Positions 1 through 7,263 of a DNA stretch of 64,000 nucleotides are shown in pieces. The stretch comes from Pseudomonas chlororaphis (lineage in GTDB: Bacteria > Pseudomonadota > Gammaproteobacteria > Pseudomonadales > Pseudomonadaceae). Numbering within the stretch: position 1 is the first letter of the stretch; each line of letters begins with the position of its first letter. The translations under genes and the position numbers were made by a program. The notes under the pieces were generated by a model. The model saw only the letters and a list, made by a program, of their open reading frames with translations, was not told the DNA's origin and searched no databases. The stretch is from NCBI RefSeq assembly GCF_001921865.1, contig NZ_MSCT01000025.1:124001-188000 (forward strand), in the 5' to 3' direction.

Positions 1-1
1 C

Positions 2-1831
2 ATGGTCAAGGTCTCGGCCGAGCTGCTCGACGATCTGGTCAACCTGGCCGGGGAAACCTCGATCTTTCGTGGGCGTATCGAACAGCAGGTCAACGATGCG
101 CGGGTGGCCCTGAGCGAAATGGAAACCACCATCGAGCGTATCCGCGACCAGTTGCGGCGCCTGGACACCGAGACCCAGGGGCGCATTCTCAGCCGCCAGC
201 AGGTCGAGGCCGAGCGCCTGGGGTACGAGGAGTTCGACCCGCTGGAGATGGACCGCCATTCGCAATTGCAGCAGCTGTCGCGGGCCTTGTTCGAGTCGGC
301 CTCGGACCTGCTCGACCTCAAGGAAACCCTGGACCGGCGCAACCAGGACGCGGAAAACCTGTTGCAGCAGCAAGGAAGGGTCAACACCGAGCTGCAGGAA
401 GGCCTGATGCGTACGCGCATGGTGCCGTTCGAGCGCTTGGTGCCGCGTCTCAAGCGCATCGTTCGTCAGGTGGCCGAAGAACTGGGCAAGGACGTGGCGT
501 TCAGCGTCGGCAATGCCGAGGGCGAGATGGACCGCAACGTCCTGGAACGCATGGTCGCGCCCCTGGAGCATATGCTGCGCAACGCCGTCGACCATGGCCT
601 GGAGTCCGTCGAGGCGCGCCGCGCCGCGGGCAAGCCGGAGCAGGGGCGGATCACCCTGGACCTGTCCCACGAAGGCGGCGATATCGTCTTCGACATGCGC
701 GACGACGGCGCCGGGGTGCCGCTGGACGCGGTGCGGCGCAAGGCGATCAAGCGCGGCCTGCTCGACCCCAATGCGCAGATCAGCGACCGCGACGTGCTGC
801 AATTCATCATGCAGCCGGGGTTTTCCACCGCGGAGAAGATCACCCAGATTTCCGGGCGCGGGGTGGGCATGGACGTGGTCCATGAAGAGGTGCGCCAGCT
901 CGGCGGCTCGATGACCATCGATTCGATTCCGGGGCAGGGCGTACATTTTCGCATTCGCCTGCCGTTCAGCGTGTCGGTCAACCGGGCGCTGATGGTGCAA
1001 TGCCTGGATGAGCAATACGCGATCCCGCTGAACACCATCGAAGGCATCGTCCGTGTGTTGCCCCACGAGCTGGAAAGCTACTACCAGCTCGATTCGCCCC
1101 ACTATGAATACGCCGGCCAGCGCTATGAACTGTGCTACCTCGGCGAGCTGCTGCACACCGTGCCGCGGCCGAAACTGCTGGGCCAGAGCCTGCCGCTGCC
1201 GGTGCTGCTGGTGCATTACAACGAACACCGAATCGCCGTGCAGGTGGATGCCATGGCCGGCACCCGGGAGATCGTGGTCAAGGGCCTGGGGCCGCAGTTC
1301 GCGGCGGTGCAGGGGCTGTCCGGCGCGACCATTCTCGGCGACGGCCGGGTGGTGCTGATTCTCGACCTGCTGGCGCATATCCGCGCCCTGCAAACCCGGC
1401 TGCCGCTGCCGCGTGTGGTGGCTGGCGACGAAGCGCCGGTTGAGGTCGCGCCGCTGCGGCCGCGGCTGGTGCTGGTGGTCGACGATTCGGTGACCGTGCG
1501 CAAGGTCACCAGCCGCCTGCTGGAGCGTCACGGCATGAATGTGCTGACCGCCAAGGACGGGGTCGACGCCATGGCGTTGCTGCAGGAGCACACCCCGGAC
1601 CTGATGCTGCTGGATATCGAGATGCCGCGCATGGACGGCTTCGAGGTGGCGCTGCAGGTCCGCGCCGATCCGCGCCTGCGCCAGCTGCCGATCATCATGA
1701 TCACCTCGCGCACCGGGCAGAAACACCGCGACCGGGCGATGGCCATCGGCGTCAACGATTACCTCGGCAAGCCTTACCAGGAGTCGGTGTTGCTGGAGAG
1801 CATCGCCCAGTGGAGCAGATCCCATGCATGA
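2..1831 (+). CDS. chpA: ChpA, type IV pilus chemosensory histidine kinase/response regulator (3' part)
   Basis: This is the C-terminal 609 residues of a CheA-type hybrid kinase whose 5' end lies before the window. The visible part starts in the dimerisation region. It continues with an ATP-binding domain (N-box HMLRNAVDHGLES at about 190-202, then DDGAGV and GRGVGMDVV), a CheW-like domain (about 325-460) and a receiver domain with phospho-acceptor Asp538 (DIEMPRMDGFEV) and conserved Lys590. In P. aeruginosa ChpA controls PilG/PilH, twitching motility and cAMP. The full protein is very long and carries many Hpt domains, which would be upstream here. The stop overlaps the chpC start by 8 bases, so the two genes are co-translated. 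Family assignment rests on domain order plus the chpC neighbour. Confidence 0.93.
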   Translation: MVKVSAELLDDLVNLAGETSIFRGRIEQQVNDARVALSEMETTIERIRDQLRRLDTETQGRILSRQQVEAERLGYEEFDPLEMDRHSQLQQLSRALFESASDLLDLKETLDRRNQDAENLLQQQGRVNTELQEGLMRTRMVPFERLVPRLKRIVRQVAEELGKDVAFSVGNAEGEMDRNVLERMVAPLEHMLRNAVDHGLESVEARRAAGKPEQGRITLDLSHEGGDIVFDMRDDGAGVPLDAVRRKAIKRGLLDPNAQISDRDVLQFIMQPGFSTAEKITQISGRGVGMDVVHEEVRQLGGSMTIDSIPGQGVHFRIRLPFSVSVNRALMVQCLDEQYAIPLNTIEGIVRVLPHELESYYQLDSPHYEYAGQRYELCYLGELLHTVPRPKLLGQSLPLPVLLVHYNEHRIAVQVDAMAGTREIVVKGLGPQFAAVQGLSGATILGDGRVVLILDLLAHIRALQTRLPLPRVVAGDEAPVEVAPLRPRLVLVVDDSVTVRKVTSRLLERHGMNVLTAKDGVDAMALLQEHTPDLMLLDIEMPRMDGFEVALQVRADPRLRQLPIIMITSRTGQKHRDRAMAIGVNDYLGKPYQESVLLESIAQWSRSHA

Positions 1832-2279
1832 CTACCGCGCCAGTTCCCTTACCGGGTTGCTGCTGCCCCTGGCCGACCGCACGCTGATCTTGCCCAATGT
1901 CGCGGTGGCCGAGTTGATCGACTACCAGCGCGGCGAGCCGGCCAGCGATGCGCCGCCCTGGTACCTGCGCCCGGTGGCGTGGCGCGATCGGCAGTTGCCG
2001 TTGATCAGCTTCGAGGCTGCATGTGGCCAGCCGATCGCCATCGGCGAGCGGGCGCGCATCGTGGTGCTCAATGCCTTGGGCGGTCGGCCTGAGTTGAAGT
2101 TCATTGCCTTGGTGATCCAGGGCATCCCGCGCTCGTGTCGGCTCGACAGTCAGTTGAGTTATGTCGATGTGCCGTTGGCGCCGCTGGAGAAAGCGGCGGT
2201 ACAGGTGGGGGAGCAGGTGGCGAAGATTCCGGATTTGTTGGGGTTGGAGGCTTTGCTGGTGGCGGCGGGGGTGTCCTAG
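1824..2279 (+). CDS. chpC: ChpC, CheW-like adaptor of the Chp chemosensory system
   Basis: The 151-residue protein is a single CheW-like domain, expected to couple a chemoreceptor to the ChpA kinase at the inner membrane. The start ATG overlaps the chpA stop and has GGAG eight bases upstream. No membrane segment or signal peptide is seen. In P. aeruginosa a methylesterase gene (chpB) separates chpA and chpC, and chpD and chpE follow; here chpC follows chpA directly and is followed by about 880 bases of repeats, so the cluster is reduced. Identification relies on the CheW-like fold signature and position; sequence conservation in this family is low. Confidence 0.88.
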   Translation: MHDYRASSLTGLLLPLADRTLILPNVAVAELIDYQRGEPASDAPPWYLRPVAWRDRQLPLISFEAACGQPIAIGERARIVVLNALGGRPELKFIALVIQGIPRSCRLDSQLSYVDVPLAPLEKAAVQVGEQVAKIPDLLGLEALLVAAGVS

Positions 2280-2321
2280 GGCCTTTCGTTCCGCGACCGT
2301 TTTTTACGATGGCACCGGACC

Positions 2322-2348
2322 TGTAGGAGCGAGCTTGCTCGCGATGAC
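2322..2348 (+). repeat. REP element (single)
   Basis: One copy of the GTAGGAGCGAGCTTGCTCGCGAT palindromic repeat lies 43 bases after the chpC stop. The core GAGCGAGC/GCTCGC forms a short hairpin. The same repeat recurs in many gaps of this window. Confidence 0.9.
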
Positions 2349-2417
2349 GTCTGTGTTGGCGCTGCATTTTTTTGATCGTGTACATATCCGTTTCTGCGGT
2401 CACGGCGGCTTAGGGTT

Positions 2418-2624
2418 CCGCCCTTACGGCGGGTCACTTTTGGCAAACGCCCCAAAAGTAACCAAAAAGTCTTGCCCCCGCGTACGGCCCTCGCTGCGCT
2501 CGGGTTCCCTCGTTCCGGCGTCCCTCAGGGGGCATCGCCGCCGGCGATGTCCTCGACTGCGTCGAGGGGCGCTACGCGCCATCCCCCTGATGAACGCCTC
2601 CACTCGGCCTGCCGAAGGGGCAGG
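2418..2624. repeat. Dense multi-hairpin intergenic repeat with a cloverleaf-like core
   Basis: This gene-free stretch is a run of perfect short inverted repeats. CCGCC/GGCGG is at 2418-2432, and ACTTTTGG/CCAAAAGT at 2436-2459 with an 8-base loop. An 8-bp closing stem TCAGGGGG (2525-2532)/CCCCCTGA (2583-2590) encloses three adjacent hairpins: CATCGCC/GGCGATG (2533-2549), CCTCGAC/GTCGAGG (2551-2567) and GGCGC/GCGCC (2568-2580), each with a three-base loop. A further hairpin CCTGCC/GGCAGG is at 2608-2624. The outer part resembles an intergenic repeat often met in Pseudomonas genomes (from memory). Open frames across it show no coding signal. Function is unknown. Confidence 0.75.
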
Positions 2625-2677
2625 TAGATCAAGATCAAAAGCCTGCGCTGGCGCGACCTACCGGTCGGCGCAGATCC

Positions 2678-2828
2678 CTGTAGCCGCTGCCGAGCCCGCG
2701 AGGCTGCGTACGAGGACGCAGTCCTCGCCAAACCTGGCGATGCGGTTTATCGGGAGGAATGGGGTGTCCGCCTTTGCGCCCGCTGCGCGGTCGTACGCAG
2801 CCTCGCTATGGCTCGGCAGCGGCTACAG
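2678..2828. repeat. Inverted pair of long GC-rich REP-like repeats
   Basis: A repeat beginning CTGTAGCCGCTGCCGAGCC (2678-2713) reappears in inverted orientation at 2791-2828 with only a small central difference, leaving about 77 bases between the arms. Inside the first arm CTGCGT/ACGCAG can also form a smaller hairpin. The same repeat type occurs near 20165 and 31805. The inverted arrangement is typical of REP pairs (BIME-like). Confidence 0.8.
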
Positions 2829-2974
2829 GGCGTGGTGTTAGCAGGCATTTCAGTTGTAGGGAGTGGCAACAGTTTGCCGGTTGCTGGGGTGGGTATCAGG
2901 CGCCATAGTCCGGGCTGTCGCCGACGCATCGGCGGCCGATCTTAGCCGGTCGAAATGTGGGGCTATGAACGCTT

Positions 2975-3006
2975 AAGCGCCATCCATTACCATGCTGGCG
3001 CTTTTT
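2975..3006 (+). terminator. Rho-independent terminator-like hairpin
   Basis: The stem AAGCGCCA (2975-2982)/TGGCGCTT (2996-3003) is perfect over 8 bp with a 13-base loop and runs into five T residues. It would end rightward transcription coming from the repeat region, or act as an attenuator ahead of the small gene at 3168. Confidence 0.65.
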
Positions 3007-3025
3007 GCTGCACGGCATCCTTTAT

Positions 3026-3159
3026 GGCAGCTGTGCGCGGGACACCTCTGGGTGTGCCGGGGAATGTTCATAGCTCCATCCCTGGTCGGCTAACCCTCGC
3101 ACAGCTGCCTCCCATTTGTTTAGCCGCAAAGAGTGGCAGCTCTTTATGCAACTAAGGAG
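3026..3159 (+). promoter_or_regulatory. Structured leader of the small gene at 3168, with competing stems
   Basis: GGCAGCTGTGCG (3026-3037) pairs perfectly over 12 bp with 3098-3109. Inside is a hairpin ACACC/GGTGT (3042-3055). The 3' arm AGCTGCC (3103-3109) can instead pair with GGCAGCT (3135-3141). That segment also sits in a local hairpin AAAGAG/CTCTTT (3128-3145), just before the ribosome binding site AAGGAG (3154-3159). These pairings exclude one another, which is the layout of a translational switch. No known riboswitch class is recognised. Confidence 0.5.
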
Positions 3160-3167
3160 CTATGACC

Positions 3168-3428
3168 ATGACGGACTTCATCCCGCTGCAAAGCAACCTC
3201 ACCTCCACCCCGGTGCTCTACCTCAACCCCAAGGCCTCTGCGGCCGACCTGCATGGCTGCGCTGTGCAGCGCGTCAAGGCCACTCGTGACTTGATGCACA
3301 GCCTCAACTGCCTGGGCCTCAAGGGCGTCCACGACCAGGACTTGCAACACATCGTCAATGCGGCCCATCTGTTGTTGCAGGACGGCTGCGATGCGCTGGA
3401 TGCATTGCAGTGGCGAATTGAAGGGTAA
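3168..3428 (+). CDS. Small protein of unknown function (Pseudomonas DUF3077/DUF6124-like)
   Basis: The 86-residue protein has no signal peptide, membrane segment or catalytic motif. It contains a segment TPVLYLNPKASAADL followed by two predicted amphipathic helices, a layout like the small DUF3077/DUF6124 proteins abundant in Pseudomonas; that link is an impression, not a proven match. An ATG at 3162 is also possible, but only the ATG at 3168 has AAGGAG at a normal distance (8 bases), so 3168 was chosen. The gene stands alone behind a structured leader and before a perfect hairpin at 3454-3485. Its function is not known. Confidence 0.7.
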   Translation: MTDFIPLQSNLTSTPVLYLNPKASAADLHGCAVQRVKATRDLMHSLNCLGLKGVHDQDLQHIVNAAHLLLQDGCDALDALQWRIEG

Positions 3429-3453
3429 GAACAACGCCGTTGCCGGGGCGTAG

Positions 3454-3485
3454 GCGTAATGGCCTAGGCCCCTCAACCATTACGC
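3454..3485. other. Perfect 9-bp inverted repeat between the small gene and mdcA
   Basis: GCGTAATGG (3454-3462) pairs with CCATTACGC (3477-3485) around a 14-base loop. No T-run follows in either direction, so it is a weak terminator candidate. It lies 92 bases upstream of the mdcA start and may instead be a binding site, for example for the malonate regulator MdcR. Confidence 0.55.
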
Positions 3486-3576
3486 TCACCGTAACGATCC
3501 GCCGCTGTGCTTGATTGATGCCTTGCCTCCTGTGCTCCTAAGGTAGCGGCCACGACAGCGAACCCGTGGAGTGAGC

Positions 3577-5247
3577 ATGACAACAACAATATCCCCCGAC
3601 TCGCGCTGGACGCGGCGGCGCAGTGAGAAGCAGCGCCGGCTCGAGCAGGTGCGGGCGCTGGCCGATGGCGCCGTGTTGCCCACCGACAAGATTGTCGCGG
3701 CGTTGGAGGCGTTGATTCTGCCCGGCGACCGTGTGGTGTTGGAGGGCAATAACCAGAAGCAGGCGGACTTCCTCTCTCGCTCCTTGGCCAAGGCCGATCC
3801 GGCGAAGTTGCACGATTTGCACATGATCATGCCCAGCGTCGGCCGCTCGGAGCATCTGGATCTGTTCGAGCGCGGCATCGCGCGCAAGCTCGATTTTTCC
3901 TTCGCCGGTACCCAGAGCCTGCGCATCAGCCAGTTGCTGGAAGACGGCCTGCTGGAAATCGGTGCGATCCATACCTACATCGAGCTCTATGCGCGGCTGG
4001 TGGTGGACCTGATTCCCAACGTGGTGCTGTCGGCCGGGTTCATGGCCGACCGCGCGGGCAATATCTACACCGGGCCGAGCACCGAGGACACCCCGGCGCT
4101 GATCGAGCCGGCGGCGTTCAGCGACGGTATCGTCATCGTCCAGGTCAATCAGTTGGTGGACGACGTCAGCGAGCTGCCGCGGGTGGATATCCCGGCGTCC
4201 TGGGTGGATTTCGTGGTGGTGGCCGACAAGCCGTTCTATATCGAGCCGCTGTTCACCCGTGACCCGCGCCATATCAAGCCGGTGCATGTGCTGATGGCGA
4301 TGATGGCGATCCGCGGCATCTACGAGAAACACAACGTCCAGTCGCTGAACCACGGCATCGGTTTCAACACCGCGGCCATCGAGCTGATTTTGCCGACCTA
4401 CGGCGAATCCCTGGGGCTGAAAGGCAAGATCTGCCGCAACTGGACCCTCAACCCGCACCCGACGTTGATCCCGGCCATCGAAAGCGGCTGGGTGGAGAGC
4501 GTGCATTGCTTCGGCACCGAACTGGGTATGGAAAACTACATTGCCGCGCGGCCGGATGTATTTTTCACCGGGCGCGACGGTTCGTTGCGTTCCAACCGGA
4601 TGTTCTGCCAGCTGGCCGGGCAGTACGCGGTGGACCTGTTTATCGGCGCGACCTTGCAGGTCGACGGCGACGGCCATTCCTCCACCGTGACCCGCGGCCG
4701 CCTGGCCGGCTTCGGCGGCGCGCCGAACATGGGCCACGACCCCCGCGGCCGGCGCCACGGCACCCCGGCCTGGTTGGATATGCGCCACGACGACTCGCCG
4801 CAACCGATGCTCGAGCGCGGCAAGAAGCTGGTGGTGCAGATGGTCGAGACCTTCCAGGAGGGCGGCAAACCGACCTTCGTCGAGACCCTGGACGCGGTGG
4901 ACGTAGCGAAGAAAAGCGGCATGCCCCTGGCGCCGATCATGATCTACGGCGACGACGTGACCCACCTGCTGACCGAGGAAGGCATCGCCTACCTGTACAA
5001 GGCGCGTTCGCTGGAAGAGCGCCAGGCGATGATCGCCGCGGTGGCCGGGGTCACCGCCATCGGCCTGCGCCACAACCCGAAAGACACCGCGCGCATGCGC
5101 CGCGAAGGCTTGATCGCTCTGCCCGAAGACCTCGGCATCCGCCGCACCGACGCCACCCGCGAGCTGCTGGCGGCGAAGAGCGTGGCCGACCTGGTGGAGT
5201 GGTCGGGTGGCCTGTACAACCCGCCCGCCAAGTTCAGGAGCTGGTAA
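3577..5247 (+). CDS. mdcA: Malonate decarboxylase alpha subunit (acetyl-ACP:malonate ACP transferase)
   Basis: The 556-residue protein is the transferase subunit that swaps acetate for malonate on the MdcC acyl-carrier protein, the first step of cytosolic, biotin-independent malonate decarboxylation to acetate and CO2. Length and sequence match MdcA throughout (for example NHGIGFNTAAIELILPTYGE and FGGAPNMGHDPRGRRHGTPA). A GTG at 3571 is in frame, but the ATG at 3577 has GGAG five bases upstream and gives the usual N-terminus. This is the first gene of the compact mdcABCDEGH-madLM operon; the next gene starts at the base after its stop. Confidence 0.96.
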   Translation: MTTTISPDSRWTRRRSEKQRRLEQVRALADGAVLPTDKIVAALEALILPGDRVVLEGNNQKQADFLSRSLAKADPAKLHDLHMIMPSVGRSEHLDLFERGIARKLDFSFAGTQSLRISQLLEDGLLEIGAIHTYIELYARLVVDLIPNVVLSAGFMADRAGNIYTGPSTEDTPALIEPAAFSDGIVIVQVNQLVDDVSELPRVDIPASWVDFVVVADKPFYIEPLFTRDPRHIKPVHVLMAMMAIRGIYEKHNVQSLNHGIGFNTAAIELILPTYGESLGLKGKICRNWTLNPHPTLIPAIESGWVESVHCFGTELGMENYIAARPDVFFTGRDGSLRSNRMFCQLAGQYAVDLFIGATLQVDGDGHSSTVTRGRLAGFGGAPNMGHDPRGRRHGTPAWLDMRHDDSPQPMLERGKKLVVQMVETFQEGGKPTFVETLDAVDVAKKSGMPLAPIMIYGDDVTHLLTEEGIAYLYKARSLEERQAMIAAVAGVTAIGLRHNPKDTARMRREGLIALPEDLGIRRTDATRELLAAKSVADLVEWSGGLYNPPAKFRSW

Positions 5248-6123
5248 ATGCACGCCTTCAACCTGCAAAGCAAACCCCTGAGCCTGGCCGAGCGCCTGGC
5301 GGACCTGGCGGTGGACGCGCTGATCGACGAAGCCGACCTGTCGCCCAAGCCGGCCCTGGTCGACCGTCGCGGCAACGGCGCCCACAGCGACCTGCACCTG
5401 GGGCTGATGCACGCCTCGGCCCTGTCGTTGTGGCCGGCCTTCAAGGAAATGGCCGAAGCCGCCCGCGAGTTCGGCGACGTCGGCTTGCCGCTGCGCGAAG
5501 CCCTGGGCCGTATCGGCCGCGAGGGCGAAGCGGCGATGCTCGCCACCACCAATGGAGTGAACACCCACCGCGGGGCGATTTGGGCCCTGGGCCTGCTGGT
5601 GGCCGCCGCCGCGCTGGAACCCGAGGCCAATACGGCCGGCGCCGTCAGCCTGCGGGCCGCGCGCCTGGCGCTGCTGGACGACCGTTACGCGCCGCGGCCC
5701 CTCAGCCACGGCGCGCAAGTGGCGCTGCGTTATGGCGTGCGCGGCGCCCGCGAAGAAGCCCAGCTGGGCTTTCCGGCGGTGCTGCAACGCGGCCTGCCGC
5801 AACTCCAGCGCAGCCGCGCCCAGGGGCACGGCGAACAGAACGCCCGGCTCGATGCGCTGCTGGCGATCATGAGCGGCCTGGCCGATACCTGCGTGCTTTA
5901 TCGCGCTGGCGAAGAAGGCTTGCAGGCCATGCAACAGGGCGCCCAGGCGGTGCTCGAGGCCGGCGGCAGCGCCAGCCTCGCCGGGCGTCGTCGGCTGCAT
6001 GAGCTGGACCAGTGCCTGCTGGCCTTGAATGCCTCGCCCGGCGGCGCCGCGGACTTGCTCGCGGCCTGCCTGCTGATCGACCGGATCGCCTCCGGCGCCG
6101 CCTTTATCCAGGGAGCAGAGTGA
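5248..6123 (+). CDS. mdcB: Triphosphoribosyl-dephospho-CoA synthase
   Basis: The 291-residue MdcB makes 2'-(5''-triphosphoribosyl)-3'-dephospho-CoA from ATP and dephospho-CoA, the precursor of the prosthetic group of MdcC. It belongs to the CitG/MdcB family; the family-type segments SPKPALVDRRGNGAHSDLHL and TTNGVNTHRGAIWALG are visible. It starts immediately after the mdcA stop, with AGGAG seven bases before the ATG, and its stop overlaps the mdcC start (TGATG). The product is handed to MdcG, encoded further along the same operon. Confidence 0.95.
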   Translation: MHAFNLQSKPLSLAERLADLAVDALIDEADLSPKPALVDRRGNGAHSDLHLGLMHASALSLWPAFKEMAEAAREFGDVGLPLREALGRIGREGEAAMLATTNGVNTHRGAIWALGLLVAAAALEPEANTAGAVSLRAARLALLDDRYAPRPLSHGAQVALRYGVRGAREEAQLGFPAVLQRGLPQLQRSRAQGHGEQNARLDALLAIMSGLADTCVLYRAGEEGLQAMQQGAQAVLEAGGSASLAGRRRLHELDQCLLALNASPGGAADLLAACLLIDRIASGAAFIQGAE

Positions 6124-6422
6124 TGGAAACCTTGTCTTTCGAATTTCCCGCCGGGCAGCCTGCCCGGGGCCGGGCGCTGGTGGGCTGTGTCGGCTCGGGC
6201 GACCTGGAAGTGCTGCTCGAACCCGGGCAGCCGGGCAAGCTGAGCATTCAGGTGCAGACCTCGGTCAACGGCAGCGCGTCGCGCTGGCAACACCTGTTCG
6301 CGCGCATGTTCGACGGCCAGACGCCGCCGGCGCTGAGCATCGACATTCACGATTTCGGCGCCACCCCGGGGGTAGTACGCCTGCGCCTGGAGCAAGGCTT
6401 CGAGGAGATCGGCCATGACTGA
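6123..6422 (+). CDS. mdcC: Malonate decarboxylase acyl-carrier protein (delta subunit)
   Basis: The 99-residue carrier protein holds the 2'-(5''-phosphoribosyl)-3'-dephospho-CoA arm on which malonate is bound and decarboxylated. Ser25, in the context GCVGSGDLEV, fits the known modified serine of MdcC proteins. The ATG at 6123 was chosen because it overlaps the mdcB stop and yields the family's normal length; an upstream in-frame start at 6012 would lie inside mdcB. Its 3' end overlaps mdcD by 8 bases, pointing to coupled synthesis of the complex subunits. Confidence 0.95.
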   Translation: METLSFEFPAGQPARGRALVGCVGSGDLEVLLEPGQPGKLSIQVQTSVNGSASRWQHLFARMFDGQTPPALSIDIHDFGATPGVVRLRLEQGFEEIGHD

Positions 6423-7263
6423 CAGCGCCCGTTTGCTCAACAAACACAGCTTCGTCGAACTCGGCGCCCGGCAACGGGCCAAGGCCTTGCTCGACGCCGG
6501 CAGCTTTCGCGAACTGCTCGACCCGTTCCAGCGCGTGATGTCGCCGTGGCTGGCCCGCCAGGGCGTGGTGCCCCAGGCCGACGACGGCGTGGTCATCGCC
6601 AAGGGCAGCATCGACGGCTTGCCCGTGGTGATCGCCGCCATCGAAGGCGCGTTCCAGGGCGGCAGCCTGGGCGAAGTCGGCGGGGCGAAGATCGCCGGCG
6701 CCCTGGAGCTAGCCGCCGAAGACAACCGCAACGGCATTGCCACTCGCGCCGTGCTGCTGCTGGAAACCGGCGGCGTGCGCTTGCAGGAGGCCAACCTCGG
6801 GCTGGCGGCGATTGCCGACATCCATGCGGCCATCGTCGACCTGCGCCAGTACCAACCGGTGATCAGCATTGTGGCCGGCAGCGTTGGCTGTTTTGGCGGC
6901 ATGTCGATTGCCGCGGGGTTGTGCAGCTACCTGCTGGTGACCCAGGAGGCGCGCCTGGGCCTCAACGGCCCGCAAGTGATCGAACAGGAAGCGGGCCTGG
7001 AGGAATACGACTCCCGCGACCGGCCCTTTATCTGGAGCCTGACCGGCGGCGAGCAGCGTTTCGCCAGCGGCCTGGCCGACCGTTATGTGGCCGACGACGT
7101 GGCGCAGATCCGCCAGCAGCTCGGCGAACTGCTGGCCCAGGGCTTGCCCGATGTGCAACGCAGCCGTCAGGCCGAGCTGTACCTGCAACGCCTGGCCCGG
7201 CTGGACACCCAGCCGCAGATCGAACCGGCAACGGTTCGCCAGCTGTATCGAGGAGACCGCTGA
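6415..7263 (+). CDS. mdcD: Malonate decarboxylase beta subunit
   Basis: This 282-residue subunit has a carboxyltransferase (crotonase-like) fold and, with MdcE, decarboxylates malonyl-S-ACP to acetyl-S-ACP. The glycine-rich segment GGSLGEVGGAKIAGALELA and the SVGCFGGMSIAAGLCSYL region are characteristic. The start overlaps mdcC and the stop overlaps the mdcE start (TGATG), so it is translated as part of the operon. Length agrees with other MdcD proteins. Confidence 0.95.
   Translation: MTDSARLLNKHSFVELGARQRAKALLDAGSFRELLDPFQRVMSPWLARQGVVPQADDGVVIAKGSIDGLPVVIAAIEGAFQGGSLGEVGGAKIAGALELAAEDNRNGIATRAVLLLETGGVRLQEANLGLAAIADIHAAIVDLRQYQPVISIVAGSVGCFGGMSIAAGLCSYLLVTQEARLGLNGPQVIEQEAGLEEYDSRDRPFIWSLTGGEQRFASGLADRYVADDVAQIRQQLGELLAQGLPDVQRSRQAELYLQRLARLDTQPQIEPATVRQLYRGDR

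Noticed and set aside
2525..2590. tRNA reading of the cloverleaf-like element
   Set aside because: Three arms inside a closing stem resemble a tRNA, but loops are only three bases, there is no anticodon loop or T-loop consensus, and there is no 3' acceptor.
2161..2841. 226-residue plus-strand frame after chpC
   Set aside because: Starts inside chpC in another frame and runs through REP and hairpin repeats; composition is not protein-like.
3538..6000. 820-residue open frame on the minus strand opposite mdcA and mdcB
   Set aside because: High-GC shadow frame; its translation is rich in Gln, Arg and Gly with no family pattern, while the plus strand encodes well-recognised enzymes.
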